Part shown: one piece after another, positions 1 through 7,143 of the stretch
Layout: each line of letters opens with the position of its first letter
Numbering within the stretch: position 1 is the first letter of the stretch
Assembly: GCF_016623465.1 (NCBI RefSeq)
Contig: NZ_JAEDAJ010000002.1
Coordinates: 260,093-324,092, forward strand
DNA length: 64,000 nucleotides
Direction of reading: 5' to 3'
Origin: Brachybacterium halotolerans
GTDB lineage: Bacteria > Actinomycetota > Actinomycetes > Actinomycetales > Dermabacteraceae
Translations under genes and position numbers: made by a program
Notes under the pieces: model-generated
What the model saw: only the letters and a program-made list of their open reading frames with translations
Databases searched by the model: none
What the model was told of the DNA's origin: nothing

Positions 1-1092
1 GGTCTGCCCCGCGCGGGCGGTGAAGTCGATGTCCGTGAGCACGTTGTTCTCGGCGCCCGGGTAGGTGAAGGAGACTTTCTCGAAGGCGAGGTCGCCGCGG
101 CCGTGCACCTCGGTGACGCCGCGCTCGGGCACCGTCACGGAGGTCTCGGTGGTGAGCACGGCGTCGATGCGCTCGGCGGAGACCATGGCGCGCGGGATCA
201 TCATCGTCATGAAGGTCGCCATCATCACCGCGATGAGGATCTGGATCAGGTAGGCGATGAACGCGGTGATCGACCCGACCTGCATGGTCCCCGACTCCAC
301 GCGCGGCGCCGCGAACCAGAGCACGAGCACGCTGGAGACCTGCAGCAGGAACATGATGATCGGGTTGATGAGGATCATCAGCAGGCCCACGCGGCGGTTG
401 GTGTCCGTGAGGGCCTCGTTGGCGCCCTCGTAGCGCTCGCGCTCGAAGTCCTCGCGGGTGAAGGCGCGCAGGACGCGGATGCCGGTGATCTGCTCGCGCA
501 GCACCTTGTTGATCGCGTCGATCCGCTCCTGCATCACGCGGAACAGCGGTGCCGCACGGGCGATGAGGAAGCCGACGGAGACCAGCATCAGCGGCACCAT
601 CACCGCGATCAGCCAGGCCAGCCCGGCCTCCTCGCGCAGCGCGAGGACGATGCCGCCGATGCCCGTGATGGGCGCCTGCACCAGGAACTGCATCGAGAAG
701 AAGACGAGCATCTGGACCTGCTGCACGTCGTTCGTGGAACGGGTGATCAGCGAGGCGGCCCCGAACTCGTTCATCTCGTGCGCGGAGTAGGTGGCGACCT
801 GGTCGAAGACGCGGCTGCGCAGGTCGCGGCCGATGCTCATGGCCGCGCGGGCGGCCGCGTAGTTCGCGACGACCACGGCGACGATGTTCGCGAAGGTCAC
901 CGCGAGCATCCAGCCGCCCAGGCGCCAGATCGTCGGGATGTCGCCCTGGGCGACGCCGTCATCGATGATGTCGGCGTTCAGCGTGGGCAGGTAGAGGTTG
1001 GCCAGCACTCCGAGCAGCTGGAAGATCACGACGATGATGATCAGGGTCCAGTACCGGCGGGCGGCCGCGAGCACGAGTCGCAGCAGAGTCAC
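1..1092 (-). CDS. ABC transporter (exporter type), transmembrane plus ATP-binding protein, partial
   Basis: This is the first 364 residues of an exporter-type ABC half-transporter; the 3' end lies outside the window. Residues 1-300 are the transmembrane domain, with hydrophobic stretches near residues 15-35, 55-80, 135-185 and 240-290 and the ABC-exporter segment EFGAASLITRSTNDVQQVQ. The nucleotide-binding domain begins at about residue 325 (LAFEKVSFTYPG) and the sequence runs out just before Walker A. The GTG start at 1092 is preceded by an AAGGA ribosome site. Many actinobacteria carry two such genes in tandem as a heterodimeric multidrug exporter, so a partner probably lies beyond position 1. 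The substrate cannot be read from this part. Confidence 0.9.
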   Translation of the reverse strand, partial: MTLLRLVLAAARRYWTLIIIVVIFQLLGVLANLYLPTLNADIIDDGVAQGDIPTIWRLGGWMLAVTFANIVAVVVANYAAARAAMSIGRDLRSRVFDQVATYSAHEMNEFGAASLITRSTNDVQQVQMLVFFSMQFLVQAPITGIGGIVLALREEAGLAWLIAVMVPLMLVSVGFLIARAAPLFRVMQERIDAINKVLREQITGIRVLRAFTREDFERERYEGANEALTDTNRRVGLLMILINPIIMFLLQVSSVLVLWFAAPRVESGTMQVGSITAFIAYLIQILIAVMMATFMTMMIPRAMVSAERIDAVLTTETSVTVPERGVTEVHGRGDLAFEKVSFTYPGAENNVLTDIDFTARAGQT

Positions 1093-1415
1093 AGAGGTCC
1101 TTGGGCAGATGCGGTGCGGTCCGGGGGCGCGCGGACTGCGCGGTGAAGCCTACGTCGACCCGTGCGCACGGTCCATGGGATTCGGGCGGAATCGGGCGGA
1201 TTCCGCCGAGGGTGGAACGCCGCGGGATGACGTCGATCGGAGGGCGGTGCGTGCGCCGCCCATGACGGCCGAGTCTCCCCCGCGACGCCCTCCGCGCACA
1301 TCCGCCGATCGGCTGATCCTCGCGCGTACGGGCCGGATGCCCGCGCGTCGGGGTCGGATCCGCGGGTCCGGGCCGGATCCCCGCGCGTCCAGGCCGGACC
1401 TCTACGCTGGCCTGC
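1093..1415. other. Intergenic region between divergent genes
   Basis: This 323-bp gap separates two divergently transcribed genes. No convincing gene was seen. It holds a direct repeat, ggccggatgcccgcgcgtc at 1331-1349 and the same with one change at 1371-1389, so the period is 40 bp. A -10-like hexamer for the rightward gene lies at 1403-1408. Confidence 0.6.
1403..1408 (+). promoter_or_regulatory. Putative -10 element of a leaderless promoter
   Basis: TACGCT (TANNNT type) ends 7 nt before the GTG at 1416. No Shine-Dalgarno sequence precedes the GTG. This is the spacing expected for a leaderless actinobacterial mRNA. Confidence 0.5.
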
Positions 1416-2093
1416 GTGAGCAGACGGATGCAGCAGATCATCATCATCGTGGCGGCCATCGCCCTGGTGATCCCCTTCGGCGCGGTGGGCCTCGCGCAGG
1501 TCTTCGGCCGCAGCAACGGGACGACCGACGCCTCCTCCGCCACGGCGAGCGCGACGGCCCAGGACACGCGCCCCACGGTCGACCCGTCGTCCCAGCCGAG
1601 TCCCTCCCCCACGTCCGGCCCGAAGCTGCCGACGTCGGCGATGACCGACCAGTCGGACGACGGCGCCACCTCCGTCGGCACCTATCTGCTCGAGTCCTAC
1701 GCGTACATGATGGCCACGGGAGACACCGACGGCTGGATGAAGGTGGTCGACTCGAACTGCGAGGTCTGCACGTCGTTCCTCTCCAACGCCACCCAGCTCC
1801 ATGAGCAGGACGGATACCAGGTGGGCGGCGAGTTCACCGTGAAGTCCGCGAGCTTCGACGGCGCCGGCGACCCGCCCACCAGCGGCACGCTCACCCTCGA
1901 GGTCACCCAGAAGGACGCCACGATCGTCGACGACCCGAACAAGCAGGCGCAGGACGTCGACGGGTTCAGCGGCGAGATGCAGATGAAGCTGAACTGGGAC
2001 GGGAAGCAGTGGAAGGTCGGCGACATGTCGATCACCGGGGCCGACGGCGCGACCGCGACCGGCGCCTCCGACGGCGGCGGCGCGGCCGGCTGA
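1416..2093 (+). CDS. DUF6318-like exported or membrane-anchored protein
   Basis: This 225-residue protein has an N-terminal hydrophobic segment (about residues 8-30), a Ser/Thr/Pro-rich linker (33-72) and a compact C-terminal domain (about 80-205). The domain contains YMMATGDTDGWMKVVDSNCEVC with a cysteine pair at C115/C118. That pattern resembles the actinobacterial DUF6318 family, often annotated as lipoproteins, but no lipobox cysteine is present here. It is probably an extracytoplasmic domain on a membrane anchor. Its function is unknown. The GTG start is chosen because a -10-like hexamer lies just upstream. The stop codon sits inside an 18-bp repeat shared with the convergent gene. Confidence 0.7.
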   Translation: MSRRMQQIIIIVAAIALVIPFGAVGLAQVFGRSNGTTDASSATASATAQDTRPTVDPSSQPSPSPTSGPKLPTSAMTDQSDDGATSVGTYLLESYAYMMATGDTDGWMKVVDSNCEVCTSFLSNATQLHEQDGYQVGGEFTVKSASFDGAGDPPTSGTLTLEVTQKDATIVDDPNKQAQDVDGFSGEMQMKLNWDGKQWKVGDMSITGADGATATGASDGGGAAG

Positions 2094-2175
2094 GTCAGCG
2101 CGGCCGGCTGGGTCAGCGCGGCCGACGGGAGCGCCGCGGGAGGCTGAGTCAGCGCGGCCGCTGAGTCAGCGCGCC
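2090..2175. repeat. 18-bp direct repeats carrying two convergent stop codons
   Basis: Units of ctgagtcagcgcggccgg occur at 2090-2107, 2108-2125 (one or two changes), 2144-2160 and 2161-2175 (truncated). The TGA of the plus-strand gene (2091-2093) and the TGA of the minus-strand gene (2166-2168) each lie in one unit. The core tgagtca reads as a stop on both strands. Confidence 0.75.
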
Positions 2176-2870
2176 TGCGGGAACCCGGGGAGCTGGCGCG
2201 CCGCGTCCCCGCGGTCGCCGGTGAGCTCGCGGACAGGCTCGGCCGCTGCGGCTCTCGCCAGCTCGCGCTGACCGCTCACCTCTGCGGCGCGCGCGATCTG
2301 CGCGGTGACCTGGTCGGGCGAGGTCGACCCCGTGCCGGCGAACCAGACCCAGCGACCGTCGATCGAGCGCGGCGGAGGGTCCTGCAGCGGCGCCAGCACC
2401 GCGCGGTGGCGGCGCGCCTGCTTCGGCGAGGGCCCCACGAAGTGGATGCCGCGGCGGGTCCATGCGGACCGGCGCACGGTCGACTGCGGGAAGCCGCCGG
2501 TCCCGGTCTCGGCCGCGTACCGCCGGGCGCCCGTCACGGGGACCACGCTGCCCGGGATGATCTGGTCCGAGGGGATCACGTAGGGGCGCAGGCCCGGCGC
2601 GCAGCTGCCGACCACGATTCCCCGTTCGCACACCACCAGCCTCTCCCCACTGATGAACAGCAGGATCAGGCCGAAGATGATCGCGAAGGCGAGGGCGGGC
2701 GCGACGGCGAGCACGACGCTCTCGCCGGGATTGATGAGGGTCAGGCCGGAGAAGACCACCCAGAGCAGCACGAACACTCCGATCACGAGCGGTCCGGGAC
2801 GGTCTGCATGGACCGCGAGCACCTCACCGACCTCGTCACGGTGCCGGCGTGCGGCGCGACGGGCGCTCAT
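2166..2870 (-). CDS. Two-TM membrane protein of unknown function
   Basis: This 234-residue protein has a basic N-terminus (MSARRAARRHRDEVGEV), two adjacent hydrophobic helices (about residues 30-50 and 56-77) and a soluble C-terminal half, probably cytoplasmic. The C-terminal part holds an Ala/Arg-rich stretch near its end. The start is fixed by an ATGA overlap with the stop of the upstream methyltransferase gene, so the two are translationally coupled. I do not recognise a named family. A membrane sensor or PH-like small membrane protein is possible, but nothing in the sequence decides this. Confidence 0.7.
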   Translation of the reverse strand: MSARRAARRHRDEVGEVLAVHADRPGPLVIGVFVLLWVVFSGLTLINPGESVVLAVAPALAFAIIFGLILLFISGERLVVCERGIVVGSCAPGLRPYVIPSDQIIPGSVVPVTGARRYAAETGTGGFPQSTVRRSAWTRRGIHFVGPSPKQARRHRAVLAPLQDPPPRSIDGRWVWFAGTGSTSPDQVTAQIARAAEVSGQRELARAAAAEPVRELTGDRGDAARQLPGFPQAR

Positions 2871-3847
2871 GCGTCCTCGGCCTCGAAGAGGAACAGGTCG
2901 GTGCGGTAGGGCATGCCGACCTCGCTGCCGGGGGCGTGGCCGAGGTGCTCGTGCAGGTACCAGTCGAGATTCGCGAGCACCTTCTCGCGGCGCTCGGTCG
3001 GTGCGGTGATGACGTAGCTGCGGGTGCGGGCAAGGTCGATGAGCTCGTGCGTGGTGCGCGGGTCCTCCCAATGGCGCACGATCCGCTCGCGCAGCGCGAA
3101 GTGCGGGGTGATCGGCGGCGAGAAATCATCGCGGTACACGTCCCCCGCGTGCATGATGCGCGAATAGCGGTGCACCCAGGGGATCTGCACGTCGAGCGAG
3201 TTCCACAGCAGGGCCAGCACGCCGCCCGGTCGCAGGATCCGAGCGATCTCGGCTCCCGCGGCCTCGGTGTCGAACCAGTGCCAAGCCTGCGCGACGCTCA
3301 CCAGGTCGGCGCTCGCGTCCGGGAGGCCGGTGTCCTCGGCGGAGGCCTGGACGACGCGCAGGAAGCCGACGGGGCCGGCGGCGTCGGCGGGTCCTTCGGG
3401 GTCGACGGGTCCTTCGGGGTCGACGGGTCCGTAGGGGTCGGCGGGCCCGCCGCGACCGTCGGCCGACGCGGCCATGGAGGCGTACGCCTGCTCCGCGGTC
3501 TCGAGCATGGAGCGACTGGGGTCGACGGCGATCACGTCGAGGCCGCGGCGCGCGAGCTGCAGGGAGAGCTTGCCGGTCCCGGCGCCGAGGTCGACCGCGA
3601 TATGGGAGCGGGGCGCGCCAGCTGGGGCGCCTGCGGGGGTGCCTGCTTTCGGCCCACCGAGCTCGCCGTCGTGCGATGGCAGTGCCGAGATGATCGCGTC
3701 GAGCACCTCGGGCGGGTATCCGGGACGCAGGCGGTCGTAGTCTCCGCCCTGACCCTGGAACGCCGCGCCCAGCTGCCGGTGGCGCTCCCGCGTGCCGAAG
3801 CGCGGAGTGTCCCGCGAGGAGACCGGAGGGAAAGCGGGATCGCTCAT
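2867..3847 (-). CDS. Class I SAM-dependent methyltransferase
   Basis: The protein is 326 residues long. The SAM-binding motif I is IAVDLGAGTGKLSLQLA, followed by the acidic strand-2 end VIAVDPS, then ASAEDTGLPDASADLVSVAQAWHWFD and RILRPGGVLALLWN. This is the usual order for a Methyltransf_11/25-type enzyme, and AWHWFD is typical of the group that resembles trans-aconitate or ubiquinone-type methyltransferases. The substrate is unknown. A proline-rich insertion with tandem GPVDPE units interrupts the domain near residues 140-165 and is probably a surface loop. The start ATG at 3847 was chosen over an upstream in-frame GTG because the motif spacing fits. It overlaps the downstream membrane-protein gene by 4 bp. 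Confidence 0.85.
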   Translation of the reverse strand: MSDPAFPPVSSRDTPRFGTRERHRQLGAAFQGQGGDYDRLRPGYPPEVLDAIISALPSHDGELGGPKAGTPAGAPAGAPRSHIAVDLGAGTGKLSLQLARRGLDVIAVDPSRSMLETAEQAYASMAASADGRGGPADPYGPVDPEGPVDPEGPADAAGPVGFLRVVQASAEDTGLPDASADLVSVAQAWHWFDTEAAGAEIARILRPGGVLALLWNSLDVQIPWVHRYSRIMHAGDVYRDDFSPPITPHFALRERIVRHWEDPRTTHELIDLARTRSYVITAPTERREKVLANLDWYLHEHLGHAPGSEVGMPYRTDLFLFEAEDA

Positions 3848-3878
3848 GGGCTCATCGTCCCAGACGCCCACCCCGCAC

Positions 3879-3935
3879 CGAGAGGTGAGAAGACGTCGTC
3901 ATTCCGCCCTTTTGACAGCAGCTTCTCACCTCTCG
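3879..3935. repeat. 57-bp palindromic element, family HP2, copy 1
   Basis: The outer arms cgagaggtgagaag (3879-3892) and cttctcacctctcg (3922-3935) are exact reverse complements. The centre cgcccttttgac is identical to copy 2 at 20782. It lies 69 nt past the DUF456 stop (4005) and before the start of the methyltransferase gene, so it may act as a terminator. There is no T-tract. Confidence 0.8.
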
Positions 3936-4004
3936 CGGGGGGGGGCGGGCTGCGCGGGCTGCGCGAGGGCTGCGCGGGGGGAGGGAGAGGCGGAGCGGGG
4001 TGAC

Positions 4005-4511
4005 TCAGCGGTTGAGGAAGTGCAGCGTGGTCGCGATCGCGAAGGTGAGGGTGGAGGCGAAGCCGCACACGAGCTCGAGCATGACGCCGATGCCGAAGGC
4101 CTTGATGGCGATCCAGCTGGACTCCCAGGCGAGCTTCATGTCGCGGCGGCGGTACCACTCGGAGCCGTAGAGGCCCAGGACGAACCCGATCGGCAGGCCC
4201 AGGAACGGGATCACGAAGATGCCGACGATGCCCGCGGCCACACCCACGAGGATCGGCCACGTGGGCACGTCGTTGTCCTTGAGCCGTTTCCCCGTCATGA
4301 CGTAGCTGCAGGTCATGCCCACGGCGCAGAGGACCGCGATGATCGCGAAGGCCAGCCAGGTCCAGCCGCCCAGCACGATCGCCCACACCAGCGAGCCGAT
4401 GAGGATCGTGATCGAGCCGGGGATGATCGGCAGCACGATGCCCGTGAGCCCCACGACGTACGCGAGGCCGACGACGATCGTGACGATGATCTGGACGGTC
4501 AGGGAATCCAC
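4005..4511 (-). CDS. DUF456 family membrane protein
   Basis: This 168-residue integral membrane protein has about five hydrophobic segments. It opens with GLTGIVLPIIPGSITILIG, the PGS-containing signature of the DUF456 family, and continues with FLGLPIGFVLGLYGSEWYRRRD. Length and topology match the family, whose function is unknown. The GTG start at 4511 is preceded by GGAGG at a good distance. A 57-bp palindrome follows 69 nt after the stop, so this gene is probably the last of its transcript. Confidence 0.85.
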   Translation of the reverse strand: MDSLTVQIIVTIVVGLAYVVGLTGIVLPIIPGSITILIGSLVWAIVLGGWTWLAFAIIAVLCAVGMTCSYVMTGKRLKDNDVPTWPILVGVAAGIVGIFVIPFLGLPIGFVLGLYGSEWYRRRDMKLAWESSWIAIKAFGIGVMLELVCGFASTLTFAIATTLHFLNR

Positions 4512-4614
4512 GGGGCCTCCGACGGGGCGGGTCGAGCGGGATCAGACGGGCGCGCCGGATGAGACGGGCGCACCGGATGCCCCGAGCCGTCAGCCCTGGG
4601 CATCCGGAACCAAG

Positions 4615-5571
4615 TCAGGGCAGACGCACGACCTGGCCGGCCCAGGAGAAGCCGCCGCCGAAGCCGACCAGCAGTGCCGTTGCGCCCGCGGGGATCCGCC
4701 CGGCCTCGCGCATGCGGGAGATCGCGAGCGGGATGGTCGCGGCGGAGGTGTTGCCGGAGGTGATGATGTCGTCGGCCACGATCGCGTCCTCGCGCAGGTC
4801 GAGGGCGGCGGCGAGCGGCTCGATCATCCGCAGGTTCGCCTGGTGGGGCACGAACACGTCGATGTCGGCCATGTTCAGGCCCGCGGACTCGACGATCTTC
4901 TGCGAGAGCTTCGGCGCCTCGCGCAGCGCCCACCCGAGCACCTGGCGGCCCTGCTGGGAGAAGCAGCCGCTGGGCGGGCCGATGGTCACGGCGTCCGCGA
5001 GGTCGGTGACGGTCCCCCACTGCACGGGCGAGATCGTCGGCTCGTCGCCCGGGACGAGGACCATGGCACCCGCGCCGTCGGCCGTGAGGATGCAGGTGGT
5101 GCGGTCGGAGTAATCGGTGACCGCGGAGAGCTTCTCCGCTCCGATCACGAGCGTCGTGGTGGAGGCGCCCGCGCGGATCGACATGTCCGCCACGGCGAGC
5201 GCGTGCTCGAAGCCCGAGCAGGCGGCGCCCACGTCGAAGGCGGCGGGGTTGGGCAGACCCAGCAGGTGCGCGACCCGACCCGCGGCGCTCGGCGAGCGCT
5301 CCTGGTTGGAGCAGGTCGCGACGATCACCTGGGTGACCTGCGAGGGGTCGATGCCGGCGTCGGCCAGGGCGTTGCGACCGGCCTCGGCGGCGAGGTCGGC
5401 GACGTCCTGGTCGTCGGCGGCGATGCGACGGGACTCGATGCCCGTGCGCTGGCGGATCCACTCATCGCTCGTCTCGACCATCTGCTCGAGGTCGTGATTG
5501 GTCATGATGCGCTCGGGCCGGTAGTGACCGGTGCCGACGATCCGCGAGCCGGCCGGGGGCGTGGTGGGCAT
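4615..5571 (-). CDS. fabH: Beta-ketoacyl-ACP synthase III (FabH)
   Basis: FabH condenses an acyl-CoA starter with malonyl-ACP to begin fatty-acid synthesis in the cytoplasm. The protein has 318 residues, as usual for the family. The catalytic triad is visible: Cys118 in GAACSGF, His243 in VPHQANLRMI and Asn274 in SGNTSAATIPLA. The C-terminal GFGGGFSWAG loop is also typical. An AGGAAGGA ribosome site precedes the ATG. Unlike the usual actinobacterial fabD-fabH-acpP-fabF cluster, no other fab gene is next to it, so it could be an extra copy with a specialised starter. The GxGxYxPER opening and full active site argue for a working enzyme. Confidence 0.93.
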   Translation of the reverse strand: MPTTPPAGSRIVGTGHYRPERIMTNHDLEQMVETSDEWIRQRTGIESRRIAADDQDVADLAAEAGRNALADAGIDPSQVTQVIVATCSNQERSPSAAGRVAHLLGLPNPAAFDVGAACSGFEHALAVADMSIRAGASTTTLVIGAEKLSAVTDYSDRTTCILTADGAGAMVLVPGDEPTISPVQWGTVTDLADAVTIGPPSGCFSQQGRQVLGWALREAPKLSQKIVESAGLNMADIDVFVPHQANLRMIEPLAAALDLREDAIVADDIITSGNTSAATIPLAISRMREAGRIPAGATALLVGFGGGFSWAGQVVRLP

Positions 5572-5604
5572 GGGGGTCCTTCCTGCAAAGGCTGGTCTGC
5601 CGGG

Positions 5605-5610
5605 AGTCTA
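5605..5610 (-). promoter_or_regulatory. Putative -10 element for fabH
   Basis: On the minus strand the sequence is TAGACT, 33 nt upstream of the fabH ATG, leaving room for a short leader that carries the AGGAAGGA ribosome site. It overlaps the stop codon of the upstream VanZ-RDD gene. Confidence 0.35.
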
Positions 5611-6765
5611 GGCCGCGGCGGACCGCTGACGCGCGGTGGCGCCAGCATCTGTGAGAGCACGCGCATCGACCATCGCACTGCCCGCCAGGCGCCCTGAGAG
5701 CCCCCGATGGTCGCCGACGAGGGCGAAGACCAGCACGACCAGCATGTACAGGCCGATCGCGAGGCTCAGTGCGCCGGCCGCGAGCGGAATGCCCGCCGCG
5801 GACAGCAGCAGCGCGAGGGCGCGCCCCACCGTCCAGACGCCGCCCACGGCGCTCGCCCGCAGCAGGCGCGCTCCGACCCCGCCGGCGCCGCTCGGCCACG
5901 CCGGAGCGATGCCCACCGCTCGCTGCCCGAGGGAGGCGCCGCTGCGCCCCAGGGCGGGCAGCGCGAAGACCACGGCGAAGGCGAGCACGAGGAGCAGGGC
6001 CTGTCCCGGCTCGCCGAGCTCGTGGACCTGCCGCGCGTCCGTGGTGAAGACGAGCTCGACCACGGCGCGTCCGAGATCGAAAAGGAACCCGACGAGGCCG
6101 ACGGCGATCAGATCGACCACCATGCCCAGCAGACGGCGCATGCCCGAGACGCGATGCGAGCGCCGAGCGGTGAGCTGCTCGGGGCTCGGCATCCACCAGT
6201 GCAGGAGCAGCGGGGCGAGCAGGGCGCCGACGAGGGCGCCGGTGGTGTTCAGGATGAGGTCGTCGACGTCGGCGATCCGGTAGCTGCAGTCGTAGATGCC
6301 CCACAGCCCGGTGTACTGGGTGGCCTCGATGGCGAGGGAGACCAGGGCGCCGAGCGCCGTGGCCGTGAGCACCCCGCGGCGCAGCATGCCCCGCACCGCG
6401 AGCCCGAGCGGCACGAACAGGACGACGTTCAGAGCGGCCTGCAGCACCGCCCAGCTGGTGACGGCGTCGCGGAGTCCGAGCCCTCCGCCCTCGCGCACGA
6501 TGTCCGCGACGAACTGGAACGGCGTCAGTTGCAGGGTCCGGCCGGCGCCCGCGCCGCAGGTCCGCGCCGGATCGGGCAGGGGCAGCAGCGTGTAGGCGAC
6601 CAGGGCGACGCCGTAGACGCTCACCGCCGCGGCGCCGAGCAGCCGCGGCACGCTCAGCCGTCCGTACCTGCGGTACTGGAGGACGAGGATCGGCACGAGC
6701 AGGCCGACGAACAGCACGCCGCCGCCGATCACGGAGAAGGGGATCTGCCAGGTCCAATCGCTCAC
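5608..6765 (-). CDS. VanZ family / RDD family membrane protein
   Basis: This 385-residue protein fuses two membrane domains. Residues about 35-200 look like VanZ (YTLLPLPDPARTC, NVVLFVPLGLAVRGMLRR, SLAIEATQYTGLWGIYDCSYRIADVDDLILNTTGALVGALLAP). Residues about 215-370 look like an RDD domain with GQRAVGIAPAW. The VanZ-RDD fusion is common in actinobacteria. VanZ was first linked to teicoplanin resistance, but the role of these fusions is unknown. The GTG start is supported by a -10-like TAGTGT 8 nt upstream, which implies a leaderless mRNA. Confidence 0.85.
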   Translation of the reverse strand: MSDWTWQIPFSVIGGGVLFVGLLVPILVLQYRRYGRLSVPRLLGAAAVSVYGVALVAYTLLPLPDPARTCGAGAGRTLQLTPFQFVADIVREGGGLGLRDAVTSWAVLQAALNVVLFVPLGLAVRGMLRRGVLTATALGALVSLAIEATQYTGLWGIYDCSYRIADVDDLILNTTGALVGALLAPLLLHWWMPSPEQLTARRSHRVSGMRRLLGMVVDLIAVGLVGFLFDLGRAVVELVFTTDARQVHELGEPGQALLLVLAFAVVFALPALGRSGASLGQRAVGIAPAWPSGAGGVGARLLRASAVGGVWTVGRALALLLSAAGIPLAAGALSLAIGLYMLVVLVFALVGDHRGLSGRLAGSAMVDARALTDAGATARQRSAAA

Positions 6766-6773
6766 GCCTCAGG

Positions 6774-6779
6774 ACACTA
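6774..6779 (-). promoter_or_regulatory. Putative -10 element of a leaderless promoter
   Basis: TAGTGT on the minus strand ends 8 nt before the GTG at 6765. No ribosome site is present. Confidence 0.5.
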
Positions 6780-6980
6780 CGGCGGCTCGGCCCCGCGGGG
6801 CATCCGTCTGCGAGCGCTCGCGGGCGCCCCGCTCTCCACCCATGAGCGGACCGCGCAGGCGTCCGGGTCACGCCGGGGACGGAGGGGACGACGGGCGCGT
6901 CGGGAGGGGCGGCGGCGGGGGCGGCGCGGCGATGCGAGGCGGGCGCGGCCGCCGGGGGTGCCTTCCCGCTGTCTCGCCGA

Positions 6981-7036
6981 CGAGAAGTACGAAACGGTTG
7001 CCATGAGCGTCCATGACAACCGTTTCGTACTTCTCG
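6981..7036. repeat. 56-bp palindromic element, family HP1, copy 1
   Basis: Two 25-bp arms (starting cgagaagtacgaaacggttg) match as reverse complements at 24 of 25 positions around a 6-bp centre. It lies 100 nt past the stop of the lectin-domain gene and before the next minus-strand gene. The palindrome is less GC-rich than its surroundings, which makes it stand out. Confidence 0.85.
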
Positions 7037-7067
7037 CGGACCCAGGACGGGCGCGGCCCCGGCCCCG

Positions 7068-7143
7068 TTCGCCGATCAGCTCCTCGCGTTCGCCGATCAG
7101 CCCCTCACGGGGCCGCTCAGTCCCTCACGGGGCCGCTCAGCCC
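7068..7143. repeat. Tandem repeats around a stop codon
   Basis: Two copies of gttcgccgatcagc are followed by two copies of a 19-20-bp unit, ccctcacggggccgctcag. The last unit contains the TCA at 7137-7139 that is the stop codon of the lectin gene. Confidence 0.7.

Larger units (their letters stand above)
6766..7136. other. Intergenic region with palindrome and tandem repeats
   Basis: This 371-bp stretch holds no convincing gene. It contains a -10-like element at 6774-6779, a very GC-rich segment (6880-6960), the HP1 palindrome at 6981-7036, and tandem repeats from 7068 into the stop codon of the lectin gene. Confidence 0.6.

Noticed and set aside
103..1146. Open frame opposite the ABC transporter gene
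   Set aside because: His/Asp/Arg-rich low-complexity product; the minus strand has a clear transporter domain.
3848..3871. Upstream GTG as start of the methyltransferase
   Set aside because: It would add eight residues without matching family starts, and the ATG at 3847 fits better.
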